Positions 22,702 through 36,978 of a stretch of DNA of 64,000 bases are shown in pieces. Below the pieces are notes generated by a model. The model had not been told where the DNA came from, ran no database searches, and worked only from the letters and a program-made list of their open reading frames with translations. The DNA is from Cyclaneusma minus (taxonomy: Eukaryota; Ascomycota; Leotiomycetes; Marthamycetales; Marthamycetaceae): assembly GCA_037179335.1 (NCBI GenBank), contig JAKZHN010000036.1:248001-312000 (forward strand), given 5' to 3'. The translations under genes were made by a program, and so were the position numbers. The stretch's first letter is position 1. The number at the start of each line of letters is the position of its first letter.

Positions 22702-25700
22702 ATTTATAAACTCCTTTTATTAATTCATTTAAAACCCCTGATTTTTAAATATTTTTAATTTTTATAAATTCAAATACAATTTTTTATCTTATAATAATAT
22801 CGCACCGTGCAACCCTAACCACAATTTTAAACATTAACAATTTTACCAATTTTAATTCTGCCAATATAATTTGTATAAATTTGTTTTTATTAAATCAAAT
22901 CTTACCTTTGCATTTAATTTAAATTTTTAAAATCCTAATTACCACTAATATTGTAAATACTACCGCAAATTATATAATAGCTATTATTATTATTTTATAA
23001 AAATCCCATTTTTATTTTATTTAAACCATTAAGCAAATTAATAGAATAGCCTTATTAATTACTAAATTAATTAATAAATTCGCTAAAAAAATATTATTAT
23101 TTATATTGCAAATAAAATTACGCAATTGCAATATATTTGTATTATATTTAATAATTTCCTGCAATATACCGGCAATACAATTAATAATAAAAATACTAAA
23201 TTAATATAATAAAACAATGCTATCATTGCCCTTTAAAGTTTTTTAAACCAAGCCAGCAATACTAATATTAAATTACAAATTAAAAATAACAAATTAAAAG
23301 AATTAAATAAATATTTAAAAAATAAATTAAAAAAAACCCAATATCTAGCATTATATACACCTATCCTTTTATTCCATACCCCCGCTATAAAATTAAAAAC
23401 CCCAAAAAATTCTCCGGAAATAAAATCCAGCCTTTTAAATATTAAAAAGCATTTCTAAATTAGAATTTTAAAATCCAATGCATTATAATTATTAATAAGA
23501 ATATTTTCAATTTCAATTATAAAAACAATTAATATATTACCGGCAAATTTAAAAGCCGCTGCAAAATTCAATATAAAATCTAATTTAATCTAATTACTAA
23601 TAATATTATTAATAATATAAAATAGCTTTAAAAAAAATTAAATATGCTTTTTAATATTTAAAAAAAAAGGCCTACCAATACCTTTATACTTTAAAGCAAA
23701 ATAATATAACTTTTGCAATTTTCCAATCCAATTATAGCTATATAGCTAACCAGGTCTAATTTACCCCCAAATTAAAGGTAATTAAATTTTGCATTTAAAT
23801 TTTAAATATTTTGGCTAATAAAATTAAGCTTTTATACAAAATACCTAGCCTTGCTGCCTATAATAAATAAATTAAACGTTTTTAAAATATTAGCAAATAA
23901 AAAAATAAAAAAAATAAAAAAAATACTTATTTAATATTAGAGCTGCTAAATATCATAATTTTAAATTAATTCTAAATACATTTTAGCAAATTACCATTAT
24001 AATTGCAATTTATCATTATAATTATAATTATAATTATAATAATTTTATAAATTTATTTGCATTTTCTAAAACTCTATATAATATAGTTAAAACCAATAAT
24101 AAAGATATTGTAAATTTTAGATTTTATACTTTTATTATGAGCTTTTTAATTATATTATTTAAAAATATAGCAAAAGAAAAGCTAATATTAAAAACAATTA
24201 AAATAAATTTAAAAGCTATAATATCGAATTTAAAATTTATAATAATAAATTTAAAAATTATAATAGCAAAAATTATAATTATAATTAAAAAATAATATAA
24301 AAACAATAGCCGTAAAAAATACCAAAATCGCTTTTATATTATAAATTAAAAGAACCACTATCAAAATAAAACTCCCAACCAAGCTTTTTTTATCGCTATT
24401 TGTAATAATTAAAAATCGGAAAATAAAGTTTTTCCAATTTAAATCGCAGTTAAAAAAACTCTATAAAATTAATTATAAATTAATACAATATTTTTATAGC
24501 TTTAATATTTAAAAAATAATATACCATTAAAATTATAATTTAATAAAAACTTCTAATTAATATTAATCAATTTTTTGTTATTTTCTAAGAGCATAAACTG
24601 TTTTATAATTATTCTAATTAATAATAAATAGTTTAAAATCGGTTTTATTAATTAAAACTTTATTAAAAAATATTATTTGCTTTTATTTCAATTTTCCAAA
24701 CCAAAATAGCTAATATTAGCTAATAATAAATTAGCGCCGCTAATTGTAAAAATTCTAATTATAAAAATCGCCATTAATAATTGTATTAAAAAATATTTGA
24801 ATAATTTTTAAATTTCTATAATTAAAATATCATAATTTTAATATTAATTAAAAACGAATTTTTATTAAAAGACTAGATATTATATCAAAATATACTCTTT
24901 ATATAAATATTAATTAGTAGTAATATTCGTTTTTTATTTTAAAAAAAGTATTTTTATTAAAAATCCCAATATTGTTGTAAATCAGTTAAAAAATAAAGCA
25001 ATCTTTAAATAAATACTTTTTATATTTTTTAAATCGACAGTTGTTTATACTAAATAGGCCAATTTTTAAATAAATATTTTCTATATTTCCTAAGCCGGTA
25101 TTTTCTATATTAAAAAAGCCAATTTTTAAATCAATATTTTCCATATTTTTTAAATTTCAATTAAGCAAAGCCTTTTTATTGAAAATTATAAAAATCGCTT
25201 TATTTGCAATATTATAATCTATTTCAATATTGATTCAAAAAATACCTTTTATATTCCAATTCTAGAATTTTATACTATTTATTAGCAATATAAAAAAACT
25301 GCTAAATCAATAATTTATTAATAATTTTTTAAATAATAATAAATGTTTTTATACATTTTAGCAATTCGGTACCCCCAATGCACCCCAATAGCCTAATATC
25401 TCCGGCCTTTTATTTATTTATTTATTAAATTTTTTTTATTTTTATATTTTATTAATTATCAAAAATAATAATAAAAAATTAGTATATTTAAAAATAGAGA
25501 ATATTTCCTTTAGAATTAATTAGATCCTTATTTTAAAATAGGATTTCTATATTATATAAAAAAAAACCTAAAAAAAGCCCGTATAATATATAGCAGCCGT
25601 TTAAAAAAATTTACCCCGCCAAGAAAATAGCTAATACAATCCGCATTATTATTAGAAAAATAAAAAAAGCAGCATTTTCATTATTAAATATATTTATTTA

Positions 25701-26399
25701 TATTTTCCAATTAATATTAAATATTCATTAATCCAAGCCAAATATAAATAATATTAAAATAAATATTGCAATTAATTTTATTATATCTACCTTCAAAAAA
25801 AAGATCCAATATATAGAAATTATTTTAAAAAATTTGGATAATATTTTAAAATTAAAAAAACATATATACGCAAAATAAAAATTTCAAAATTGCCAAATTC
25901 TATATAAAGAAATATTTTCACCGGCCAAAAACATCCAAATAAGCTTTATTTTTTTATTTTTACCAATATATAATAATTTTCTGGCCTTTTGCTATTTTAG
26001 GTAAAATATAAACAAATTAAGCAAAATAACCGGGAAAACATTGCCAAATTTATAAAAGGAAAACCCAATATAAATAATAAAGAAATCCAAAATAAACTTT
26101 CTAAATAGCTTTAAAATATATTAAATATTTTCCTTTTTAAAAAAGCCAATAAATTGCCTTCAAAATAATTTTAAAACTATAAAATTAAGCTTCTGCTTAA
26201 AATAAAGCCATTTTATTATAAAAACTAATTTTCTTTATTAAGAAAATTAAAAAATAATAAAAAATAATTTAATAAGCAGTTTTTTTATAAATTTATTTAG
26301 GAATTAAAATCCAAATACATAGCACTATTAATATTAGCAATTAAATTAAAAGAAAGAATTAACATATATTAAAATTATAAAGGCCTAAATAATATTACC

Positions 26400-26930
26400 A
26401 TTAAGAATTGCTATTTTTACCCCTAATTAAAAAAACCCTAAATATTATATACAAAGTTAAAATTTATACCAAATTTAATATTATTGCTATATTTAATAAA
26501 TTAAAAATAATAAAAGAAAATAAATAAAAAACAATATTTATTACCCGCTTTAATGTTTTTAAATTATTAATTATACTATTTAAATTTTATAATATTCCAG
26601 CCTTTTTTCAATATTATATTAATAATATTTTATTTAATTTGCTAAATAAAAGATATATAGCCTATTTAAACAATAAATAATTTAAAAAAATATAGAAAAT
26701 ATATTTGGAAAATAATTCGCCGCTTTAAAAATGCAAATCTTTAAATTAATATTTTTAAATATAAATTTAAAATTATTAATATTAAATATCTAAATTTTTA
26801 TATTATACCAAATAGCATAAAAATAAACCCAAATAAGATTTTTATTATTTTAATTCAAAAACTATTTACCTATATTAAAAACCTTTAAAAATTTATAGAA
26901 TTTACTAACTTTTATTAAAAATTCATTTAA
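26400..26930 (+). pseudogene. Reverse transcriptase remnant, Gypsy 4
   Basis: It reads YNIPAFFQYYINNILFNLL and then YIAYLNNK, the decayed NAPAxFQxYINDIL and YLDDI catalytic box. Further on it reads KIIRRFKNANL, KINPNK and FIEFTNFY, matching the connection to RNase H in Gypsy Pol. Confidence 0.75.
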
Positions 26931-26984
26931 AATTTCTTTAAAATAGCCAAGCCATTAAATAATTTAATTAAAAAAATACATATA

Positions 26985-27390
26985 AGAAAAAGCTTAATAA
27001 AATGGCTTTAATAAATTTAAGCAAGCGTTTATTTTTGCCCCGATTTTGGCCCCTTTTAACTATAGCAAATATATAACTTTAAAAACAAATGCTTTAAATT
27101 ACGCTTTAAAAAATACTCTTTTAATATAAAACTAACGGTATTTTGCGCTCCATGGTTTATTTTTTAAAAATCCATAATAAAAAACTTTTAGCTATAATTA
27201 AATATCTAAAAAAAGTAAAAATCAGTAATTTAAAAACCATTAAAAAACCTAAAATTCAAATTAATTATAATAATTTAAAATATTTTACAATAATAAAGCA
27301 GCTAAATTAAAAACAAATTCATTGTTTTAAATTTCTTTCCGGCTTTAATTCTAAAATTATTTATAAGCCAAAATCCTAAGCAATTAAATT
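26985..27390 (+). pseudogene. RNase H remnant, Gypsy 4
   Basis: It reads GFNKFKQAFIFAPILAPFN, YSKYITLKTNALNYAL, RYFAPWF, then LKYFTIIKQLN and FLSGFNSKIIYKP. This is the standard Gypsy RNase H order (F..LK.A....P.L..FD, ETDAS.YA, HPV.F.S, NLEYF...K.LN, RW.EFLS.F.F.I.YRPG). Confidence 0.78.
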
Positions 27391-29380
27391 AAACATATTA
27401 AATAGGCTTTTAAAAAACCAATCCCAATATATTAAAAATAAAAGGCTGCAATATCAATTAAAAATACTATTATTAGAATTAAAATTCTTATTTAAAGCTT
27501 TATATAATTTAATAACGGAAAAAATCCACTCTACCCTAATACTAATTCCAAATTTTAATCTTTTTTTAAAAAAAACCTATTAAAAAGATTATTAAATAAG
27601 CCTATAAAATATTAAATATTGCAATATTTATATTAATAGCTTTAAAAAATAAAAATCTTAAGGCCTGGCTAAAAAACTTATATCTAATTTTTAAAAAACA
27701 AATCTTTTTATTTTTATTTTTAAAAAACGAATTATATTAAAAGGTTTAAAAAAATCAAATATAAATACCCCCTAATGCATTTAATTTAGCAATTTAAATT
27801 ATTTATAAATATTATTTAATAGCTTTAGCCAAATATTTTAAAACTTTAGCTAATATTAGCCAATATTATTAATAGCTAAAAGTATTAAGAAATATAGCAA
27901 AATATATTAAAAAATATAAACTCTATAATAAAATTAAAATATCTAAATTATTATTTCCAGAATATTTGCAATCCTTATTAACATTATTTAAAGCTTAATT
28001 AAATATATTTATAAATTGTATTATCCCTTTATTTAAATGCAAAAAACATAGCCAAATATATTAATATATAATAATAATAATTTGCAAGCTAATTAAAATA
28101 AAATATTTTATTTTTATAAAAGGCCTAAAAATTAAGAAATTGGCGAAAGCCTTTTTTTAAAAAATCTATTATATTTGTAATATCCCTAATAATATTATTT
28201 TAAATAAAAAAACCTAATTTAGTTTTTAATTTTAAAAATATTTATTTAAATAATTTAAAATTAATTTAAAGCCATTATTATTATTTCATTCCAAAACTAA
28301 TAATTAAATAAAAAACTAAACGCCTATTTAAAATAATATCTCCGGAGCCTTGTATTATTTATATAAAATAATCAAATAAATTAGCTGCTTTTGGCAAAAT
28401 TTGCTTTAGATAATCAAATTTGTAAATAAATATAAAATCCTTTTAACCCTTTTTTCTAAATATATTAGCCATTTAAAAGCAGGGCTTTTATAAAGCAAAT
28501 ATAATAGCAAATTATGAAAAAAAGGCCTGGCCTAATAATTTATTAACAAATATAAAACAAATACAAATTAATATTATTTAAAAATTCCAGTATTTAAAAA
28601 AGGCCAATTAATATACATTAATACCAAAAATATAAAGATAAATTATTTTATAAAAAGAATAATAATAAATAGGCCAAATTCTAGCTAATAAGTAAAATCT
28701 ACTAAAAGATATATAGCCTAAAATTTCCCCAAAAAAATTAAAATTTTATATATATTTTCTTAAATTAAAATTAAAATTAAAAGGCCTACCCAGCTAAAAT
28801 AAAATTAATAAAGCGAGAAATAAAAATGTTAAAGGCCGGATATTAAAAAAAAATCCAAAACATAACAAAGAAATAAAAATTTAATAGTATTTTAGATATT
28901 TATAATTACAATTTAAAATCAAATTAGGAATTTATATATTAAATTAAATAGAAAAATCATAACTCAAGTTAGTAATTAAAAGCGAATTTATCTAAATATA
29001 AAAAGTATTTATAAAATTGGTATTAATAGCATTTAAATAAGCCCGGTTTAGTGGGCTTTTTAATTAAATAAGCTTTATAATATAATAAAAGCATAATATA
29101 GCCATTTATATCCATAGTATAGCTAAATAAAATAGCACAATTAAATAATATAATATAGCCAAATAGTATAATATAGCTAATCGCTGCAATTATAATATAA
29201 GCTTTTAATATATATATATATATATAACACCATTAGTATTTAAAGCTATAATAAAAAAATTGCATAATGTTTTATAAACAAAAATACAAATATTTTATAA
29301 TCAAAACATTACAAATATTTAGAAATAAAAAACAATTTTTAATGCTATTTAAAATAAATAGCGATTTAAACCGGAAATAT

Positions 29381-29570
29381 TATTATAATATTAATTTGCT
29401 TTAATGCTTTAAATATATATATACCCGGCATATAACCCCTGGTACCCCTTAACGCCGTAAACTTTTAAAAAAACCATTATAATTCCACCCGGCTAAAAAG
29501 CTTCCCTCTCTAGCTTATAACGTTAATTTATATCGACCCTTGCCTGCGACCTTTGCCCCGCGCCGTGACA
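29381..29570 (+). repeat. Gypsy 4 3' LTR
   Basis: 190 bp. Its first 40 bases are a transition-only version of the 5' LTR start. It ends CGCGCCGTGACA, with the terminus unmutated. Confidence 0.75.
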
Positions 29571-32009
29571 AGTATTTAATTTGCTATTATATTTGCCTTT
29601 TTTTTGCAGGATAAAAATAAAGTTGCCAATAAAAATTAATTTTTTGGTGCGAATGACTTTTCGAATATTTATAGCCATTAGATTGGTAATTATATTTTCT
29701 TTGATTTTAAAATTAATGATTAAAATATATATATTAAGGAAATTTGCAGCGCTTTTGTTTTTTTCGGATTTGAATATTTAAAAATAAATGGCTATATTAA
29801 TAATTAGCTTTTTAATAAATATAAGGCTTTATTTGGCGATTGGGATTTAAATCTTTTTAATAATTTTTGTTTTATTTTATAATATTTTTAAAATTATTTT
29901 CGCAATTACACTATTTATATCTTTTAATTTGAAAATTTCGGCCAAATTTATAATGCTTTATTTTTTATTATTCAAGCCAATAAAAATCCCGAGTAGCTTT
30001 AAAGGGATTTGGATATTATATTTTAAATTGGCCGTTTTAAATCGCTTTTTTATAAATTTTAATGCAAGCTTGCCGCTAAAGCCAAAAACGCTATTTAGCT
30101 ATTATTTAAGCTTTTGTTTTTTAAAGAAATTATTGGATTATTTTTCGCTATTGCCGATTAATTTTATTTTATTTGATAATTTGCCGGTTGTATTTTATAA
30201 TATAAAAATTTATTAGGTAATTATTATAATAATATGCATGCTTAGATTTTTTAAACCCCTGATTTGCAGCCCGATAAACTTATTAAAATATTATAATTGG
30301 CCCTTCGAAATAATTATAATAATGATTTTGTTTTCTTTTGCTTCAAATAAATCAATTTTTGCAGCCGGAAATGGCTTTTTTTTTATTTGGTTTAGGATTT
30401 TTAAATAATGCGCAATATATTTTTTAAAAAATAGGATAATTTTCGGATTTTCGACCGGACTAATTTTTTATATAATTTACGCTTTTTAAAATAAGCTCCG
30501 GATTATATTTTAGGATGGATTTTAATAATATGCAAGTTTTATTTTGCAAAATCAATTAAAATCCGGTTTATTTGGCAAGTTTTAAAATTCATAATTTTAT
30601 TAAATTTTATTTTAATTTAGTATAAAGCATTTCAATAGCCAATTTATTATGATTTAATTTTAAAATTAGCTTTATTATATTAATTAATTTTTAATTTAAT
30701 TTCCGGTATTGCAATAATAGCTTTTAAATTTATTTTTAAATTTAGCGCTTTAATATAGTATTTTAAATAGCGGTTTATGGATTTTTGAATAATTTTTAAT
30801 TTGTTAATGCATAACGATATTTTCCTTTTCAAAATATATTTTCGCTGGTATTAATACGGCTTATTAAATTGGCAATTTTGCAAAGCTTTATATTAGCAAT
30901 TTAATTAAATATTGTATTAAGCAATTTAAAATTTTTAATGCTAAGCTTGAAACTTTTTGTTCTTATTGCCAAATTGCTAAATTCTTTGTAGTTCATATTC
31001 CTTTTGCGTTTTATAGTTTTTTTAAAGGCAAACTTTTTAAGTATTTTTTTAACTATTTGGCTAATAAGAATTTGGATATTTTTTAAATTATGATTAATTT
31101 AAAAGCAAAATATGAAATTCTTTTATTAAAATAAAAAGATTTTATTATATAGAGGTTTATTATTTAAAGAGATTTGCAGGAAGTTTTTTAATAAGGATAA
31201 AATTAAATGCTTTAATATTTTTATTTAAAAGTTATATAAGATTTCTAGGGGTTTATATCCGGATCGGATTGATAATAATAATGATAATTTGCAAATGCAG
31301 CTTTTTAATATTGTTAAAAATGTTTTTAAAGCTGAATTGGCTATTTTTTATTTTGCTGCAATATTTCAAATTACTATAATTAAAATTTGCTTTGCTACTG
31401 CTAATTATTAGAAAATTAAAGCTATTGGCTAGTTTTAATATTAAATTAATAGCAAATATTTTATATTTTATAATAATTATATTTTAAAAGGTGGCAAATA
31501 TTATTAGAAAAATGCTATATTTATAATAAGTTAAATTATTAAATTATTAAATTATTAATTATAATTAGGAATTTTGGCTATAGAAAATCAAAAAGTGTAA
31601 ATAGCGAAAAAACATAAAATAATAGGCTGCAAAATTCATAAAGGAGTTTATATAAGCTTTTTTAAATGGTATAAGGATATTAATTCAAGTTTTTAAAATT
31701 TTATTTTTGGATTTGTGCAATTTATTTAAGCTTTTAATAAAGATAAAAATTAAATTAAAAAAATTGATTTAGAAAATAAAAGCATATTAAAAAGCAAAAG
31801 CGAATTAAAAAATAATAGTATCATGCCGCTAATATTTTATATTAATTATATCGATGGCGAAAATATTTTTTGTAATAATAAAAATATTGATTTTTTATAG
31901 CTTTTTTAAATTTTGCAATTAAATTTGGTTTTATATGCATTTACGGGCCGAAATTCTTCGAATTTTCAATATATTTTTAGCTTTTAATTAAAATATATTT
32001 TTTAAATAC
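29571..32009. other. Unassigned RIP-mutated stretch
   Basis: AT-rich with T over A on the plus strand. A plus-strand frame of about 31228-31400 reads KISRGLYPDRIDNNNDNLQ, then FNIVKNVFKAELAIF, and further pieces to about 32000 include YAFTGRNSSNFQYIF and LGNRNRYLNHLRHVL. I do not recognise the family. It may be part of the 5' portion of Copia 5 or of another element. Confidence 0.4.
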
Positions 32010-32584
32010 TGGGGAATAGAAATCGCTATTTGAATCACCTAAGGCACGTGCTATTGTAAATAGGTATATATATGCTTGATTAATAGTGGTTAAAAAAAGG
32101 CTGGCTTATTGCCAGCTTTTTATAAAGCTATTTTCAAATTTTGGCGCTAGCTATTGCGCTATGCCATTAATATAAGCACGGGCTATTTTTGGCTGCCTAA
32201 AGCAGCATTGCTATAGTCAAATATTGGATTTTTTTTATTTTTATAAAAACAATAGCAATATTAATTAACTGCTATATTATTCTTCCTTTTATAATTCAAT
32301 TTTTTTAATTTTTCCCTTTCTTTGCCTTTTTATCTAGCCTTTTATTTTTATTTTAATTGTATTAATAAATACCAATATTTCCAGCGCTTTATTCAAATTG
32401 GCTTTTATTATAATATTTAAAAAATTGTTTTTCCTATAAATCCATTAAATTTTTTATAGCTATTTTTTTATGTAACTGGCGAAAATATAGGATATTTATT
32501 ATTAATTTCTTTTTAATTGTAATATCCAATTTAATTAAATACTTATATAATAGAAAGAAATTTATACAAATAATTATTGGAAAT

Positions 32585-32865
32585 CTATTCAAATTCAATT
32601 GACTAGTAATTAATTTTAAAATAGTATTTACAGCTATAGCTATATTGATATTTAATACTATAGCTAAAAGTTTACTAGCTAATATACTTTTAAGTATTTT
32701 TTTATTTTTAATAAAATTCCAATATATTAAATTGCCTTTTATAATAAATACTTCTTTTTAAATATTTGTTATTTTATTCGCTTATACTATAATATAGCCA
32801 ATTTAAAATCTAAGTTTTTTATTATTGGCAAAGAAACCGTTAATATAAATAAACAGCTTGGTTAT
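32585..32865 (-). pseudogene. Copia RNase H remnant, element 6
   Basis: Minus-strand reading: LFIYINGFFANNKKLRF, IGYIIVLANK, NLIYWNFIKNKKILKSIL, ASKLLAIVLNINIAIAVNT. This closely follows the Copia RNase H pattern, with SFANNKDLSSQIGYIIVLA and NxxHWSSxKxKRVTRSVLASE. Only one or two stops occur, making it one of the best-preserved coding traces in the block. Confidence 0.72.
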
Positions 32866-33214
32866 ATTTAAATCCAATATAATATATTTAAATCACTTAT
32901 TAATATCATTAAAGCATTATTAAAATCGTTTATTTAAAATAGCTATATATTATTTAATAAATCTTTAATATTAAGCAATTGCAAATAAATTAAACAAATG
33001 TTTTAATTGGCATATTATTGCAAGATATCCAGCTCTATTTTTTTAAAAAAATATAGCTAATAATATTTAGGCTATTTGGATTCACAAAGTTAACTTTTAA
33101 TCTTTGTCCCTTTTAATTAAGGGCTAAAATATTTTGTTTTAAATAAAACTGCAGCTATTAAAAATAAATAGTATTTAAAATATAAATCTTATTTTAGGCT
33201 TGGCTTCAAATTTG

Positions 33215-33218
<4 letters not shown>

Positions 33219-33256
<38 letters not shown>
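33219..33256. repeat. (TA)19 microsatellite
   Basis: Perfect TA dinucleotide run of 38 bp inside Copia element 6. Confidence 0.9.
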
Positions 33257-33260
<4 letters not shown>

Positions 33261-36200
33261 AAATTAGTTTTCTTTAGCTAAAATTAAAATATTATTAGTT
33301 TAAAAATCAATTAATATAAAAAGCTTTGAATTTGGCGTTATTAGATATAAATTAAAAATTAATATTTTTAAATAAAGCTTTTTAAAATAATGCTTGGAGT
33401 AAATAATAAATTAATATAGTCCAGATTTAGCCAGGCTATATAAAAATTTAATAATAATTATAACTATGCCAAAACATATTTATTTTTAAATCTTTTAGGC
33501 AAATAGCAGTAACTTTTCCTATACAATTTATTATAGAAATGAGAATATATTTGGGTAATATTCTTTAGAAATATATAGAATTTTTTGCCGCTAATATTAA
33601 TAAATATTAAAATAAGGGCCAAAGCAAAAATAATGCATTGGCTGCTGTTTTAAATTATAGGGAATTAAATAAAAATTCTTTGTTTGCTTTTATTATTAAA
33701 TTCTAGAATTATTAATTTTAATTCTTTATATGGAGTTAAAATGGCTATTTCTTTAATTTTACATATTATTTTGATATAAAAAAACATTTTTTTAATTTTT
33801 TTTTAAAATAAATTTAAATACATTTATACCCAATAGTCCTTTAATTTTCTTTTGGTTTAAGTTTTTAAATAGTGCTCCGGAAATTTAAATTTTGCTTTTT
33901 TTAAAAAATTTAAAAAACAATTTCATATTTTTGTTTTCTTTGCTAGAAAGGAATATTTATAATAAAATTAGACTATAAATAATAATGGACAGATAAATGT
34001 TAATATTCTTATAGGAAATAACAATTTATTTAGTATTTTCAATTGACTATAATTTTATAAAAGATCCTTATATATTAAATTTAGCATTTACATTTTTTTT
34101 AAAAAAAAATTCAATTATCTATTTATTAGCCGGACATTTAATAGCCTTTCTCTTTTTTTAAAATTCTCAATTTTTGAAAAATACAAATACTGTTTTTTTT
34201 TGACCGTTCTTTTTTTTTGGCTCCTGAAATTGGCTGCTAAGAAATTGGCTAAAGGACTGATAGTTTATTTTTAATTAATTTTAAATTAAATTTTAAATTA
34301 AAATTTAAATTTCCAGTTTTTTATTCTTTTTAAAATCCCAATTTTCTAATGCAAATTTATTATTATTGGGATTCTTTAAACTTTTATTGTATGATTTTAT
34401 TGAAATGCTTTTGAATTCTGCCAATTTATTTAGAAAATCCAAAATAATAGGTTTTTTTTTCTAATATTAAATATAGTTTATTTTATTTTTTATTTTTTCT
34501 ATATATTCAAATTTTGAATTATAATGCTATAGCCAATATTTTTAATATATTAAAGCCATTTCTTATATATAAAGCGTTTAAAACAATGCGCTAGGTATAT
34601 AGCTGTCTAATTTTAGCTATAGTTTTTTAATGATTTCTGCTTTTCTAATTATAAAAAGGGAGGGTGTAGAATTTTTAGTAATTTTTAAATATACTTCAAA
34701 TATTAAAAAAATGGGTATTAAATTATTAGCGCCAATTATATTATTAATAGTTTTAATAGCCATTTAAAAATGCTTTTTTTAAAAAGCCTTGAAAGCTTTG
34801 TTTTTATAATATTATAATTCTTTTAACCATTGCATAAATTGTTCTATTTTTGCCAATTAAATAGTGGGCTTTTATTAAAATTAATTTTATTTTAATATTT
34901 AAAAAGCCGTTTCTTGCAATAAATTCATTGCTAGAAAAGTTTAATTTCGGCGTTATAAATAATTTTATTTAATTAATTTTAATAAATATTAATTCAGTAC
35001 AAATAAATAGCTAGCTAAATATTTTTAAATATTTTTTAAAAAAGAAATTTGGCTGCTTAAAATTTAATTTCTATGTTTATTATATAGACTATTTATTTGC
35101 TATCTAGCTAAAATAAATTTGCAAAAATTTTAATATTAAAGCTAAAGTTCTTTTTTTAAATTAAATTTGAATTTGTCCAAAATTTTGCTAAATTTCTAAT
35201 ATTAAAAATATTATTTATTAATGCATTTAATAGCAGCAGTATTAAATTCTTTATTGGCAGCCGTTAAATTTTTCTAAAGCCTTTTTGCAATTGAATATTT
35301 TTATTTTTAATAAATTTGATATAGTTTTAATAAAATAAAATATTAAATAATATTCTATTTTTAAGCATAGGGCTAAAAAGTAAAGAAAAATTAAAAACAA
35401 TTCTATTTCCTAATTACAGCTATTTCTTTTTTTACTTTAAATTATATAATTCCTAATATTATTAAATATAATTTAATATTTGTTTATATTTGCTAAGTAT
35501 ATTAAAAAAAATTAACCATATTAAATAAAACTATTCCAAATAATATAAAAATCTTAATTATTTTCAATATTTTATTAGCTGGAGAGTTTTCAAATTTAAT
35601 TGCTAAAATATTTTTTGGCATTAAATAAAGCTTTAAATTTGGCATAATGGATTTAAATGCTTTAAATTGTATTATATTAGCATTTGAAATTTCTGCTGCT
35701 TTATTATTTAAAAGAATATTTTAAAATATGCCAAAAATATACCATTTATTTATAAGGAAAGTTTTATGCATAGAAATTGAATTTTGCTTGTATTTAAAAT
35801 TAAATAACAAAATATGGATAAAAGCATAGGCTGCTATTTAAATAGCCAATAATGCTATTATTTTCTTGCCGTTTATTAATTTATATTTAATTAAAGATAT
35901 TATTATAATAACTTTTTAGCATGTTTGGAACTTTTGCAATATATCAATATATTTATATTTAAATGTATTATTTTTTAAATCATATTTAAAAAAAAACTTT
36001 TTATATTTTTTATTTAGAAATTGCAAATATTATGCGGCGCTGGTAAATAGTAATTGCTATTTAAAAAAAAGGCGGGAAAAATTAAAATCGGTTTTCTATA
36101 TTAATAAATTTTCAATTTTAACCAAATAATAATGGTATTTCTATTTAATAATTAATTGATCTTTTTTTAATTTGCTTTTTATATAGCTTTGGTTTAAACT

Positions 36201-36752
36201 TTTTTAGCATTTGTATATTTGGAATTTATTAACCAGTATTTAATTTTAATATAAATATTATATGCTTTTTTGCTTTTGCTTTTGCCGGGTTTTTTATTTT
36301 ATCTTTTCTTATTATTTCCATTTAAATCCAATATAGGCTAGACCTTTCAAATGTGTTATATTAAGGAAAAAAGGCTATTTTTTAGCTTGAAAATATTGTG
36401 CATTCCTTTTTTGCTTATATATACAAGGGTGGTATAATCCCCTATATATAATTAAAGTATTTTAGCAAAGGGTTAATTCGAATTATTAAAAGGGCATTTT
36501 AATACTTCCTTTAACTTTTGATAATATAGCTTTCTTATAGCTTTATGTTTTTATATTAAATGCCTATTTTATCTAGTGCTTTTTATGGATTTTTATTTTC
36601 CAATTTTAATAGCTTTTTAAATCTGGCAAATTGAATTTTTTATAATGCCTTGGTAAATCCATTTGCAATTATATTTTGAATATTAATATAAATTGTTTAT
36701 TGCTTGCAATTGTTTTCCAATTCTTTAATAAAATGGTAGGCAATATTAATAT

Positions 36753-36978
36753 TATTATAATAGTTAAAAATAAATTGGCAAATAATAATGCATTACATAT
36801 ATTCCTTAATTATAAAAAATAGCCGCTGCCTTTTTTAAATAAAAATAGCAGCGTTTAAATATTATACGCTAAAAGTCTTGCTTAGTTTTTTTAATAAATA
36901 CTGCTTATTTTTTGCGCATTTTTAGGGCATATGCTTTATAAAGTATTCGCAAAGCGCCTTTTTTAGCCTTATATAATA
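36753..36978 (-). repeat. Gypsy 2 LTR, left (3' LTR)
   Basis: It contains AAAAATAGCCGCTGCC, GTCTTGCTTAG and GCATATGCTTTATAAAGT. It ends GCCTTATATAATA, the RIP form of GCCCCGTGTGACA. Confidence 0.75.

Larger units (their letters stand above)
22499..29570 (+). mobile_element. Ty3/Gypsy retrotransposon 4, RIP-inactivated
   Basis: LTRs are at 22499-22701 and 29381-29570, sharing the ends TGTCACGG...CCGTGACA; the left one ends CCGTAATA by RIP. Nearly all mismatches between them are C/T or G/A, and the left LTR has an extra 13-bp tandem unit (CTGCCTGCAATTC-like). Reverse transcriptase is readable at about 26400-26930 and RNase H at 26985-27390. The 5-bp flanks (ATTGT and AGTAT) do not match, so either a boundary is off or the ends come from a recombined pair. 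Confidence 0.8.
32010..36752 (-). mobile_element. Ty1/Copia retrotransposon 6, minus orientation
   Basis: It begins with a GC-richer island (32010-32240) resembling that of element 5, then an RNase H remnant at 32585-32865. The two Copia copies align onward through ATAAACAGCTT and GGCTTGGCTT-like anchors near 33200 and 19810. Gypsy element 2 inserts at 36753; the 5' part may continue after 44779. Confidence 0.55.

Noticed and set aside
29929..30216. 95-codon frame in the AT-rich block
   Set aside because: Long only because the strand is T-rich; the composition is that expected for the antisense of decayed coding DNA.
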